A model generated the notes under the pieces. The model searched no databases. It was not told where the DNA came from and was given only the letters and a program-made list of their open reading frames with translations. Shown piece after piece: positions 42,149 through 53,059 of a DNA stretch of 64,000 nucleotides (the first letter of the stretch is position 1; every line of letters starts with the position of its first letter). Position numbers and translations under genes: made by a program. The DNA is from Bathynomus jamesi (taxonomy: Eukaryota; Arthropoda; Malacostraca; Isopoda; Cirolanidae), in NCBI GenBank assembly GCA_023014485.1, contig JAJOZX010001863.1, positions 1-64,000 of the forward strand. The letters are read 5' to 3'.

Positions 42149-42150
<2 letters not shown>
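40790..42150 (-). pseudogene. LINE ORF2 (FADD-type reverse transcriptase), 5' truncated, one frameshift
   Basis: The longest repeat-derived frame in the window. From the (TA)n at 42152 the minus strand reads YERIIRAKITYYLQ, NQHGFRAGRSC (fingers), then IYTDFAKAFDKCDH (catalytic motif A, near 41975). VPQGTVLAPLLF follows, then CFADDTKI (catalytic FADD at about 41732-41719), LRYGNNKEL, VRDLGVIMSSDAEF, EYCSVLTSP and SLERRRERYTIIY. A frame change near 41085 then leads into GPKLFNVLPKEVRN, FKNQLDRFLCKVPDQP and VAGYEGRRRSESNSL to the stop at 40791. The catalytic residues are intact. This is the RT and C-terminal part of a Jockey/CR1-group non-LTR element; the endonuclease domain is absent. Family placement is by motif memory. 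Confidence 0.9.

Positions 42151-42151
<1 letters not shown>

Positions 42152-42221
<70 letters not shown>
42152..42221. repeat. (TA)n microsatellite
   Basis: About 35 TA units truncating the LINE at its 5' side. Confidence 0.95.
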
Positions 42222-42224
<3 letters not shown>

Positions 42225-42698
42225 CATATGTCGAATAAATGCCATAAAATTATATGAATATTCGTTATTTATAGTTAATGACAGTTGTATTTTTAAAGTT
42301 ATGACCATTTGTATTGCATTTATTTTCTTTCTCCGGTTCTTAAGCACTGTGCACTCCCACCCGAAGAAGTATTAAACGTAAAAGCACGCAATCAGGGCCT
42401 TAAATGGATGACCGGACATTAAGGTTTAATCGTTTTAACCTTTTCGTGTACTGTTTTAAAGACGGTTTAAGAGGACGAAGCGTGACACTAACGCTTCGAG
42501 TTGCGTCGTGCCAGTCGATGATCGAGTCAGTGCTGGTGGCACTTTAAACTTACTTTTATGTTCCCTCGTATCCCTTTCAAGCAGTTTAAATTGAAGGGTA
42601 TTTTGCTCCCCTCTTAGAGGCTAATTTCGACATTAAACCGGTCACTCTTCTGGACTGGACATTCATTGTTTGAAGGAGCGGTTAACTCGTTTAAAGCG
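42225..42698. other. Spacer
   Basis: Nothing recognised. Confidence 0.4.
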
Positions 42699-42699
42699 A

Positions 42700-42880
42700 A
42701 GTTTGAACACGGCTCAGTGGGTGCCGCCGCCGTTTCCCCATAAACGAAGCGAATACGCTGAGGTCGGGGGTTCGACTCCCGATTGTGTTGGTAATAATAA
42801 TGATCAGTCCGTATTAGTTGGCCTGAGCGCTGTGCCAGTTTCTGGTCCACCTCGCTGATTCTTATCGCACGTACAGAACA
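42700..42880 (+). repeat. SINE family C (copy 5)
   Basis: CGGCTCAGTGGGTGCCGCC, CGTTTCCCCATAAACGAAGC, ACGCTGAGGTCGGGGGTTCG (box B), (AAT)n, TTAGTTGGCCTGAGCGCTGT, CCAGTTTCTGGTCCACC. Confidence 0.85.
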
Positions 42881-42965
42881 GAATACGCGATAGATACACA
42901 CTTTCATGCTCGGGCGGTTGGCATAACGGGTCCATATATTTGATGGTTGGCTTAAAATTTCCGAA

Positions 42966-42971
<6 letters not shown>

Positions 42972-43046
<75 letters not shown>
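42972..43046. repeat. (CT)n-(TA)n compound microsatellite
   Basis: (CT) about 21 units then interrupted (TA), followed by a short (GT). Confidence 0.95.
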
Positions 43047-43062
<16 letters not shown>

Positions 43063-43345
43063 GAAGCAAGCATAAGGGTAAGAAACAAGGGGTCTGGCAA
43101 TTATTATAGTTATTAAGCACTGGATTCGTGGTGAATTGAGGGTCATTTTGTAAAATAATCCTCGCTGAAGCGCGCCCTTCAAGACACGCGTGAAAATGAA
43201 TTGAGGGAACGCTCCTTAATAACAGCGAATGAGCTTCACTTCAACCAACATTAATGATTTGCCAAAAGAAATCAAATCATTCTATACTTTTAGCAATTAT
43301 ACACACGTCAACAGAAGGATAAGTAAACCAAAGCTGTAAATGAAT

Positions 43346-43470
<125 letters not shown>

Positions 43471-43489
43471 ATATATATATATCTACTTT

Positions 43490-43704
43490 TTTAATTGGAA
43501 AATGCGCTTAAAAGTAGGTGAACGTTTCAGTCCTCGAATAAAGCTTTGATTCCCGTTCAATAATTGAAAAGATGTTTGAGCTGATCTTTCAGCTTTTACA
43601 AAAAGGTTTTCGGCCTTTCCTCCTTTTCGGATAAGAGGACGACAACAGTTGGCTTGCATGCGCCTCTCTCTTCGCTTTATTTATTACTCGCATTTATAAT
43701 GGAG

Positions 43705-43739
<35 letters not shown>

Positions 43740-44153
43740 GGTATATCTCATTCTAAAGCGCGTAGGCAACTGGGCATGAGCGAGGTCAAGTGTATGATAA
43801 TTCACCGATGAAGTGAGGTAATTTTTCTTTTTTTTTGTGTGTGTGTAGTAATACAGTACGTTTGGTACCTCAGAACCTTACATTTTTTTTATAAAAAATC
43901 TAGAAGCATTTTATACTGTCGGAAAAGAAATATGTTGATCCTCATTAAGTTTGGTTAGGTTAGGTTAGTCCTTCGAGCCCTCAGTTGCCTTTGAAACACT
44001 TATCACGCCTTTCTTGGTTCGACGGCAATAAGGTTAGGTTGGGTTGGGTTAAGTTTGGTTAGGTTAGATTTTTTTAAAGATTTTTATTTAGATTTTTAAA
44101 AAGTTGGTACCTCGCTTATGTAGAGATGTGTGTGTGTGTGTGTGTGTGGTGTG

Positions 44154-44184
<31 letters not shown>

Positions 44185-44920
44185 TAGAGCGAGAGATTTG
44201 ACCAAAAATAAAACAAAGAGATTTATATTAGTTTTTAAAATCTAATTTCTTTTATGTTTTTTATCTGAAAAAGAGTGAAAAAGTTCCTCCAAACGACGGA
44301 TGGCGCAATTTTTCCATTTCTTTCCTTATACTTAATTTTAGTTTTCGTCTGTTCGTTCTTTTTTTATCTTTATTTTATCATTTATAAGCAGTAAAATCTC
44401 TGATCCTCCAATTATATGTAGTTTTCTTATTACGTAATATACCTCCTTTCTTAATGGCATGGACTAAGTGAGGTAAAGTTGCGTTTCGGCCGTCCCTATT
44501 TATTTTTTTCTGTTTTCTCTTGGGTGGCTGGGTGCGCGTGAAGGGTGAGGGCATGGTGTTGAAAATATGATTTCCTTTCTCAATTCCTTTTTTAACCCCT
44601 TACCTGTAGAAGCATTTCATCACCTTGCTAGCGTGATGGCTTCGCGCGTACATGGGTGTAGACATGGAGAATTTACTTAATCCTTTTGGGGCTAGCCTGG
44701 AGTGGGATATGGTGTCTTCGTTGGCCCGATACCTAGGTAAATAGAACAGTAAATATTTTGTGTAAAATCAAACCATATGTTCGAGGTTTTTTGACGATAC
44801 CAAGTAGGTGATATACGTTAGCACAACTATATTATTGTGTTAGTCTAAAGTCTAAACAACGGTGGTCTCTAGTGTACGATTTCTGTGTACGTAACGTAAT
44901 TGTCGAGTTAGTTTATATAT
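43490..44920. other. Spacer with (CA)n, (GT)n and TTAGG-type clusters
   Basis: (CA) at 43708-43737. GGTTAGGTTAGG units at 43950-43970 and a degenerate run at 44030-44070. (GT) with breaks at 44125-44190. No gene recognised. Confidence 0.5.
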
Positions 44921-44924
44921 TCTC

Positions 44925-45065
44925 CTCTTGTAAAATTTCCTTCGCTATTTTTCCAGGGTCAAGGTATTTTCTTCACCCTTTTTTCAGTAACCGCCTCTGG
45001 CGGGGAGGGAACGGGGTGGGTGGGGAGAAAGCCTCATATTTTCCTATCTAATTTTCTACTTCTGC
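44925..45065 (-). repeat. Dispersed repeat, partner of 20930-21178
   Basis: TGTAAAATTTCCTTCGCTAT, TTTTCCAGGGTCAAGGTATT, CTGGCGGGGAGGG and ATCTAATTTTCTACTTCTGC are the reverse complement of 21060-21175. Confidence 0.65.
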
Positions 45066-45139
45066 TAGACTAATTAAAACATACACTAGTTTAATAACAG
45101 AAACGGAAAGGTCTATGAGGCTTCCTCTTGTCCTTGTAA

Positions 45140-45268
<129 letters not shown>

Positions 45269-45364
45269 GTCCTATACTACTCTTTATTTTCTATTGTAAT
45301 TCAGTGAGGGTAAAATCCTATCTTCCTCATGAAGGAAAGCGTTCTTTCACTCTCAGAGAAAGGA

Positions 45365-45455
45365 ATAGTATATATATATATAAATAATATTATATATATA
45401 TATACTATTCCTGTATATACTGTATATATATTATATATATATATATATATATGAG
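45365..45455. repeat. TA-rich palindromic tract
   Basis: GGAATAGTATATATATATA is mirrored by TATATATACTATTCC around an AATAATATT centre, then more (TA)n. Confidence 0.8.
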
Positions 45456-45459
45456 TAAG

Positions 45460-45892
45460 AGGACCCATAAAAAGGTTTTAAAAACGTTCAGAATCGCTTA
45501 ACACCCAACAAAAATCTTCCAACAATGACCACGAAGAAAATTAAATTTATATAACGAAACGCTTGTGTATTTCCTGTCAACAGCATTTTAGCAAGGACTC
45601 CAATCGCGCATTCGTTAAGCATAAGAAAAGCATTGCATACTGTAGATGTTCCTTTTCTTTGCTCTGGCAACGTTCGTGCATATAAGGGCGTATGTATGTA
45701 TATACAAACAGTACTTTGCTCCTTACAAACAAGAATTTATGGTGCAGAATAACTAAATAAAACATGATCTTGGCATTCGTAACAGGTTCTGCCCGAGGTT
45801 TTTTTTTTTCCTTTCCGTTAAATGAATTAGATCGATTTTTGTGAACGTTCCCAAAAATGTAAACTTTTTCCTTGTTTGTTTCTTTCTTTTAA

Positions 45893-45893
<1 letters not shown>
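45460..45893. other. Spacer
   Basis: Nothing recognised; short minus frames lack motifs. Confidence 0.4.
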
Positions 45894-45924
<31 letters not shown>

Positions 45925-45928
<4 letters not shown>

Positions 45929-46360
45929 ATAAAAAAGTTTATTATCAAACCAATAGGTCATATGATAAATAGTAATAATACAAACCGGAACAGGAAATAA
46001 ATAAATAAAGTAAAAATACAATTACTGAGAATAGGAATACAGATAATGAAAAATAGCAATTGTCGAAGGTAAGTGGAGCTACTGACAAACGTTTTCATAC
46101 CATGAACTCCATAACTTAAAGACATATGGCAGGACTGATGAATAGCTTCAATAATTGGAATGGTTGATTTCTAAAATTTTTGCATTAGACTGTATTGAAC
46201 ACTTCTTGTCACCTTCGGGAGACATTGTGATTAGCAAGTATTTGCAATACTGAACATCTTGGGGGTAATTTATGTAGGAGTCTGAAAGATATGTTTAAAA
46301 CAAATTTTGGGCTCTGCCAGGACTTTTTTTTATAATTCACCAAGAATCGCTGTCCATACA
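45925..46360 (-). repeat. YADD-type LINE, 3' end (interrupted by mariner)
   Basis: A sequence shared with 63696-64000 in the same orientation: AATACAATTA(C/A)TGAGAA, GTAAGTGGAGCTAC, GACAAACGTTTTCATACCAT, GGCAGGACTGATGAATAGCT. On the minus strand it ends AAACTTTTTTATTTTCATA next to (TA)n. Together with 47785-48780 it makes one LINE split by the mariner element. Confidence 0.75.
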
Positions 46361-47784
46361 CAGTGTGTTTCACAACCGGTCTGCCGTACTTTGGGGGGTG
46401 ATATCGAGTAAAAATGTTAATACAACATAGATGCTATTTCCAACCATTGCGGAGCTACGGACGTTTTAAGATGTGCAAACAACAAAATTACCACTACTAA
46501 TCCTCAGTTTTTTCTTTGAGTTGGTTCTGATCTGTGGTGTGAGACACTGTGTTGCAGTAAGGTGACCAATCAAAATAAATCAACAGTTCACACCCGCTGA
46601 ATACGCTGATATCCATTTCATTTATGGATTTTGTGATGGTAACAGCAGAGCGGCAGTTGGGGAATATCGAAGACGATTTCCGAACCGCCGAATACTGAAT
46701 CAGGCAAGTGTTTAATGACACACACCAGAGATTAAGGGAAACAGGGACAATTGTTCCACGTAACCAAGAACATGTAGCACAACGGCCCGTTGCTGTGGAG
46801 GAGCGCATACTGGACCCAGTACAATGTAGTCCAACTACCAGTGTTCGAAGGATTTCTAGACGAATTGGTGAATCCGCATCGCGTGTATGGCGAACCATAC
46901 ATGATGAGGGTTTGTATCCTATCATTTGCAACGTGTGCAAGCTCTTCAAGCGGATGATTACGATAAATGTGTTCAATTTTGCCAGTGGATGGTTATGCAT
47001 CGCTAAATTCTTAATCGCATACTGTTTAGTGATGAAGCACAATTCATTCGGTATGGAATTAACAATAGACGAAATTCCCACTTGTGGTCCGCCGATAATC
47101 CCCACGGTATCGTTGAAGGAAACTTTAAACATTGATTCTCGGGGAATGTTTGGTTCGGTGTAATTGGAGATCAGCTGGTTGGACCGTTCGTTTTGGAACA
47201 ACAATTAACTGCTGATATTTATCTGAACTTCCTGACGAACGAATTACCGCTTTTGATGGTTTTGATGGAGGACGTGCCCTTGGAGACAAGGCGCAGGATG
47301 TTCTTTCAGTACGATGGGGCGCCACCCACATTTTGGTCGTTATGTTACAGATTACTTGAATTAGCGGTACGGGAATCGTTGGATTGGTCGTGCTGGTCCA
47401 ATATCGCGGCCCCCGAGATCTCCGGATCTAATCCCGTTAGAGTTCTTTTTATGTGGCCTTATGAAAGAGATGGTCTACAAGACCAAAGTACAAACGAGAG
47501 AGGAACTCTTGTGTCGGATTATGGATGCCGCTGCTTACATACGAGAACACCCGGAAACGATTCAATTGGCAGTGGACTCTCGTTTGGAACAAGCAAGGCT
47601 GTGCATTGAAAACCGAGGCGGACATTTTGAACATTTATAACTCGTTTATTTTTTCTGTGCATCTTAAAACGTGCGTAGCTCCGCAACGGTTGGAAATAGT
47701 ACCGATGTTGTATTAATGTTTTTACTCGATACCATCCCTCAAATCACCCCCCAAAGTATGGCAGATCGGTTGTGAAACACCATG
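46361..47784 (+). mobile_element. DD41D mariner-like element (about 1.42 kb) inserted in a LINE
   Basis: Inverted ends GTGTTTCACAACCGGTCTGC / GTGTTTCACAACCGATCTGC, followed by CCGTACTTTGGGGGGTGAT on the left and CCATACTTTGGGGGGTGATT (inverted) on the right, with TA near each tip. The transposase occupies the plus strand between them. The two sides of the insertion are both LINE sequence in minus orientation. Confidence 0.88.
46598..47640 (+). pseudogene. DD41D mariner-like transposase, frameshifted, third acidic residue is Glu
   Basis: Reads [60 protein letters not shown] (DNA-binding half). After a one-base loss near 46918 it continues YHLQRVQAL, QFCQWMVM, ILFSDEAQF (first D), NSHLWSADNPHGIVEGNF, GVIGDQLVGPFVLEQQ, NELPLL..MEDVPLE, FFQYDGAPP (second D), then, after another shift, WIGRAGP, RSPDLIPLEFFLCGLMK and RLEQARLCIENRGGHFEHL to TAA at 47638. 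The expected third catalytic Asp in PLDFFLWG is Glu here, 41 residues after the second D. Stops also interrupt at MHR*ILN and NFKH*FS. Inactive. Confidence 0.85.
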
Positions 47785-48785
47785 CATATTCGTGCAGAAG
47801 ATACGAAAGAGTGTCTTTAGCTTCACTTGTACAGAATCAAAAGTTCCTCATACTATCACGGTCATGTTTGCACAGAGGCTTCGATATTGTTTTCTTATAT
47901 CCGAGTCATTACTGAAGGAGCTGGTGATAATTTGACCCAAATACTTGAATTCTTGTACTTCCTCTATTGGTTCACCTCTCATTTTGAAACTAATATCAGC
48001 TGATATGAGATGAAATTGCATAACCTTTTTTAACATTGAAAAGAAAATCATGGTTCTACGAATATAATTCTATATTTTTAGTAGACAACCATGCTTAGAA
48101 GACTAAGCATTCCAGTGCTTTAACAGAAGGACTTATTATCACCTTATCATCGGCATAGACTAAATTATTTATCGCCATTTTATCTATACAACATCCAACT
48201 TTCACTTCATTAAGCGAATCGATTAAACCATCAATATACGAGTACACATTAAACGCGAGGAGAGAGCGAGGAGCCTTGCCTCACTCCGCAGAAAGAACCA
48301 AAACACTCGGACAATACATTGCCCGAGAGCTAACCGTAAACGATTGGTGGTTATACAAAAATGTCAATATATTTGATATGCACAAAGGAACTTTCCTTTT
48401 CTCTTGTTTTTTAAATATAATATTGTGATTTCACTCTATTGAAATACTGTCAATGTATTTAATTCCATTTTCCTTCAATACATAGATACGCAGATCAATT
48501 ATGATAAGTGGAACCTTTTAAAAAGAAACTGATTAGATGTCCATAAATAATAATTTAATCGGCGTAGCAAAATTTTCTCAAGTAGTTTCGAGAAGCGGGA
48601 GGCGACAGCAATAGGCCTGTAATTTTTGCTGAATAGAATATCCCTGTATTTAATTTTGACAATAGTCAAGATATATATACCCCTCATAAACTCTGTAGGA
48701 ATATAACATTGATCAAGCGTGGCTGAGATATGCAGACTCCCCGAGTCATTGACTTATTTTAAGTGTTCATTCGACAGGTCATCTA
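47785..48785 (-). pseudogene. YADD-type LINE reverse transcriptase remnant
   Basis: The minus strand, from about 48690, gives KNYRPIAVASRFSKLLEKIL and LWTSNQFLFK. After gaps comes FCGVRQGSSLSP, AFNVYSYIDGLIDSLN, VKVGCCIDKMAINNLVYADD (YADD near 48158-48147), SPSVKALECLV, then the C-terminal FKYLGQIITSSFSNDSDIRKQ and LCANMTVIV near 47850. These follow the order of reverse transcriptase motifs in a widespread invertebrate non-LTR family different from the FADD-type LINE. Multiple frameshifts. The 3' part continues at 46360-45925 beyond the inserted mariner. Confidence 0.82.
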
Positions 48786-48825
48786 CCCCTAGAGGTAGAA
48801 CCAGTCCTTAACTCTTTAATTATCG

Positions 48826-48826
<1 letters not shown>

Positions 48827-48882
<56 letters not shown>
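48827..48882. repeat. (TA)n microsatellite
   Basis: About 27 TA units. Confidence 0.95.
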
Positions 48883-48885
<3 letters not shown>

Positions 48886-48889
48886 AGGT

Positions 48890-50740
48890 ATACAGTGAAA
48901 AAGTGGTCTTCAGTGAACCCATGCGCACTAAGAAAACATTTTTGAAGATTTAACAAATCATGTGATGCTCAACGCACTCGTGTAAAAAGTATTTGAGGAA
49001 ATTTGTTTTTTGTATGAAAAAAAAGTATAATTATATAATTTTTATTTAAAAATTTGTTACTTAAGAGAATTATGTTGAAAATCTTTGCATTTTTTTTTCT
49101 GGTCAAACAAACAAGTCCGTGACGCTACCTTTTGCAGAGATTCTGAACTATTTTTGATGGAATTGTGAGCTTACAGGACTGAAAGCACGATCATTGTTAT
49201 CAGTGTATTGCATTTTCAGCCGGGTTACGAAGACAGCTACTTAATTTTAAGACATTGTTCCACGTTATTTATTTTTTTTTGCAATAGTCTGAACATTGCT
49301 TCTGTATATTGTCTTCTGTGTAAAACGTGTATTATAAATTTTTATACTTTTAAGGAAGTATTTAGCGCCCCTACAGTAGTGTTCGTTCATACACTTATCA
49401 TGATTTGTCTCTGAGACGAACAAAAGGAAGAATTCATGTTCGCTTGACGTAAAATGAACAAAAACAATTATCGTAATGTTAAAATACTGAACGAGGAATT
49501 ACTTGTTGCTTTTAAAATCTGGTAAAATTCTTTTCAGTCTCCGATACTTGATTTCCCGGTTATTAATTACTGGTTTCGACAGGAAAGAATTTACACTGTA
49601 TGAAACTGTAAAATAACGATAACTCTTCGTTTAAATCTATTAACCTACAGTGGTTCAACTATTAACTAATTAATATTTAATTGAACAGGATTATAGCAAC
49701 GTAAATTTCTTTCCAACATTTTTACTACCTTCGACGAGAGTAAAACTTAAATATAATTAACAATTTCCATTAATTTATAGCAATAATTTTTTTTTAGTTA
49801 AAATCTTTAAAAGACAATATTTTTCTCCTGAAAGTTCGCGAATGGCTCTTAGTTTGTTGGTTTTTTTCAAGATCTTAAATCGCAACAAAGTCTTCGAACG
49901 ATGTAGAAAAATATTACATCAGTGAGGAGGAATTTCTCAAGCGAAGTTGCGAAGAAAGATTGGGCACAAAAGTGTATCACACACACACACTCTCTCTCGT
50001 ATTTCACCTCATTTTGGAAAAAATTAAAATTTTCGTGTATCCACCCCGACTTTCCATTCGTTTATGAAGATAGAAGACAAGTTTCTTGTACCTTTTGGGA
50101 CAGGTAGATTTGCAGTATATATATGAACGTAAACTATGAATATATACCTCTCTCATATATATATATATATAATATATATATATATATTATGTGCTTTCAC
50201 AAAGCTAACAAGATGTAGAACATGAACACGCATGGGAGAATTGATTTATTAAAGTGTATACATGTATGTATAAATATATACACAGGATTCGTGGAAGGCA
50301 ACGCGTGTATCTATTTGGTTCCCGAGAAGACAAGCGAGGGATGGACATGAATCGTACAAATTGCCAAACTTTACTTTTTTACGAAGTGTAAAATTTGCGA
50401 TTGAAGCTTCTTTTAAGACTTTATCTTTTTTTAAACTGCGGCAAAATTATATCTATCTTTCTACATCCATAAAGTGTTACAGAAATATGCTTTCAGAGTG
50501 TCTTAAAAAAAAAGATTATGTTTTGAAAATCCTCTACAAAGAATTATCCTGTGAAAATACTTCGAAAAGAACCGCGCTTCTAAAAGAATTATTATGCTTT
50601 CAAAATGCTTTGAAATACTTCAATTATTTATGTATACCCAAAAAAAAAGAGTTCTTTTATACTTCTTATAGGTATGTAAATAATTCGTAAAACTTCTTTT
50701 TTATAATCTATTTCTCGTTTAATCGAATGAAGAGCAATAT
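48890..50740. other. AT-rich spacer
   Basis: Poly-T runs, a short (TA) tract at 50155-50190 and a 109-codon frame at 50361-50690 (Leu/Lys/Phe/Tyr-rich, no recognised domain). I cannot support a gene. Confidence 0.45.
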
Positions 50741-50747
50741 TGAAACT

Positions 50748-50924
50748 CTCCGCGCATTTTTAACGCAGAAAACTACTTCAGCGTTGAAAAAGAAGTCGGA
50801 AAGAGTTCTTAATGTTTGTGGGATTTTGTATATAGGCTATATACACAAAATCGCACAAACTGATAACTCTTAGAGTTCTTTTTCAACGTGAAGTACTTTT
50901 CTGCGTTAAAAATGCGCGGGATTA

Positions 50925-50926
<2 letters not shown>
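50748..50926. mobile_element. MITE-like inverted repeat (about 180 bp)
   Basis: CGCGCATTTTTAACGCAGAA at 50748 is mirrored by its complement ending at 50926, with further pairing through CTTCA(G)CGTTGAAAAAGAA. The loop contains ACACAAAATC-type repeats around TATAGGCTATA. Non-coding. Confidence 0.8.
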
Positions 50927-50965
<39 letters not shown>

Positions 50966-50970
<5 letters not shown>

Positions 50971-51150
50971 TTCAACTGCAAAGAACACGCAGTATAATTA
51001 ACGTAAAGAACGACGCTTGTATAGGAGAACATTCCGCGCAAGATGAGGAGGGAGACGAACAAATGAAAAAATGAGGTAACACCCGGGATCTTCCGATTGC
51101 CGGTCAGATATGATAACCACTACACCATGGTCCTCACTCGATCAGAAGTC
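50966..51150 (-). repeat. Single diverged 266-type tRNA-like SINE unit
   Basis: AACTGCAAAGAACACGCAGT, TAACGTAAAGAACGACGCTT, ACACCCGGGATCTTCCGATT, GCCGGTCAGATATGATAACC. Box B on the minus strand is partly deleted. (TA)n on both sides (50930 and 51160). Confidence 0.88.
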
Positions 51151-51204
51151 GTAATTCTCATATATATATATATATATATATATATGATGTCGTTTGATTA
51201 TTCA

Positions 51205-52560
51205 CTGAAGTTCTTTTACAGACGACATTAGACATGTTTAATGAATATCTTGAAGAGACTGGAAATGATTTATCTTTACCCAAATGTCTTTTGTTGGAAC
51301 TTCTAAAATTACGTCTTCCTCATTATTATTTTAGTTCTAATAAATCCTTTTATCGTCATATCGAGGGATTAACTATGGATTCCCCTCTTTCGGTTACTTT
51401 AAGCAACATTTTTATGGAGCTTTTCGAAAGGAAGTATTTGTATAATGTAATTCTGTAATTTGGTATCGGTACGTGAATGGTGTCTTTGCTATTTTGCCTA
51501 CGCATTATGATCATTTTAACATTTTAGATCCACTGAATAACATTTTACCTTCCATAAAATTTACTCTCGAAATAGAAAGTGAATCGCGGATGGTTTTGGA
51601 GAGTAAATCCGCCTTCGCAGTTTTCCTAAAAGCACTCGCGAGAATTCTTGCGCGTATTGGTTTTCGGCTCACACCTTGGTTACCAAGAAAGGAGTCCTAA
51701 TAGGCAAGTTTCTACGACCTTTTAGAATCCGCACTCCTCATATTTTAGACTATAAAATTAATTATATTACGGAGGAGGCTTTCAATAAATTAGGTTATCC
51801 TCGTACTTTTATCAATAATGTGTTTTATTCAGCGAGGGAAAATTTCTATAGCCAGGTTAAGAAAGATTTTACTAGAGAAAATTGAAGAGTATTTCCTTTT
51901 GTATATGGTACGTCGCGTGGAAATTTGACACAAAATCTAAAAATAATTTTGAAGGTGTCGTGGTGCACTACGCGAAATTTGTCGCGCAATACTAGTTCCA
52001 ACGACCAAAACAACAGCAACAACAGTGCCATCTATAAAATTCCATGCGCCGATTGCAATAGGTGAAACCAATGATTACGAACGAAGAATATATCAGCCAG
52101 CATAAGTATTAGTGTAGTGTTAAGGTGGGAAATAATGCATCAGCCCAACATTTACATGGAAATAATAACGAACGTAATCTTGCCTTAGAGTAAATACGAG
52201 TAGATCTACTTTAAATCATAGGATTGAACAAAAGAAACATAGGAAATTGATAGAGACTTTTCTCATAAGAAATAGGCAACTTTAGCTAGCATTCACGAAG
52301 GATTCTTTAGTATGGATAATGTCTCGAATAAAATTCTTTTAAATGACCTAAATTTAAAAATATCTTGAAAGACTTTGGTTCCTGCCAGATGTTCCTTGGC
52401 GCATGCGTATAATTAGTCGTGGCGTCGTTTTCTTTCCTAACTTTTAGTATTTCTTTGGGCCTGAAAGAAGAAGGGTGTGTCCCTTCGAAAAACTTTGTCT
52501 ATGTTTTTAGTTTAATTCTAGATTTTAAGATTTATTTTTATCCCTCTTTTAATTAATTTT
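51205..52560 (+). pseudogene. Penelope-like element, reverse transcriptase and GIY-YIG relic
   Basis: The plus strand reads RHIEGLTMDSPLSVTLSNIFMELFERKYL (RT block with altered GxPMGSPLS), then WYRYVNGVFAILPTHYDHFNILD, where the catalytic YVDD is mutated to YVNG. PSIKFTLEIESESRM follows, later ILDYKINYITEEAFNKLGYP and NVFYSARENFYS. Around 52020 AIYKIPCADCNR, then in another frame GETNDYERRIYQ, represents the GIY-YIG endonuclease core with its YIG segment deleted. Many frame breaks between blocks. RT plus C-terminal GIY-YIG defines Penelope-like elements. The tail reaches the (TA)n near 52570. Confidence 0.82.
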
Positions 52561-52586
52561 ATTTTATTATATATATATATATATAT

Positions 52587-52684
52587 ATAGGGTGTCCATA
52601 AATTTAAAAAAATAAGTTAAATTTTATCCTGTATATATACAGGGTGTTCATAAATTATCTTTACAGATTCAATTGAAATTTAAC
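52587..52684. repeat. Two mariner-type end fragments
   Basis: AGGGTGTCCATAAATTTAAA at 52589 and CAGGGTGTTCATAAATTATC at 52640, each bounded by TA. Short palindromic or solo ends without coding sequence. Confidence 0.55.
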
Positions 52685-52709
52685 ATATATATATATATAT
52701 ATATATACC

Positions 52710-53012
52710 TTTGGAATATAACCTTTGGTTAGCTTCCGCCCGAATTGTTCATTCTGACGAAGGTCAAGCTTTTCACTCCACCTTAGACCTACAGTTTAAC
52801 GTGGAATCCGAACCACGCCCCATCAGCAGTCCAGCATCTTAACCACTAGGCCACATAGGGTACCCATTTATCTACCAACCACTTGCTTTTTTTTTATAGT
52901 GTAGAAGGATGAACAGCTGGGTTTTTGCTGCGCGCCGGCTGCCGTCGGGCCTCGAACCCGGGGCCGATGGATTCGTAGTCAGCGACACTAATCACTACAC
53001 CACCGAGGCGCA
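52710..53012 (-). repeat. Composite SINE (copy 3)
   Basis: Minus orientation: the plus strand has CCCGAATTGTTCATTCTGAC, GAAGGTCAAGCTTTTCACTC, GTGGAATCCGAACCACG, ATCTTAACCACTAGG, GGGTACCCATTTATCTACCA, GAAGGATGAACAGCTGGG, CGCGCCGGCTGCCG, CTCGAACCCGGG and GCGACACTAATCACTACACC. Same B-linker-A-body-tail order as the other copies. Confidence 0.85.
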
Positions 53013-53059
53013 TATATATAGTATATATATATATAATATATAATATATATATATATTCG

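Noticed and set aside
43950..44070. Interstitial telomere
   Set aside because: The TTAGG-like units are few and degenerate, as elsewhere in the window.
46708..47163. Taking this single frame as an intact gene
   Set aside because: It covers only part of the mariner transposase; the true reading frame shifts near 46918.
46497..47204. 235-codon frame on the minus strand
   Set aside because: Antisense of the DD41D mariner transposase; no motif of its own.
50361..50690. 109-codon plus-strand frame
   Set aside because: Low-complexity AT-rich composition and no recognisable domain.
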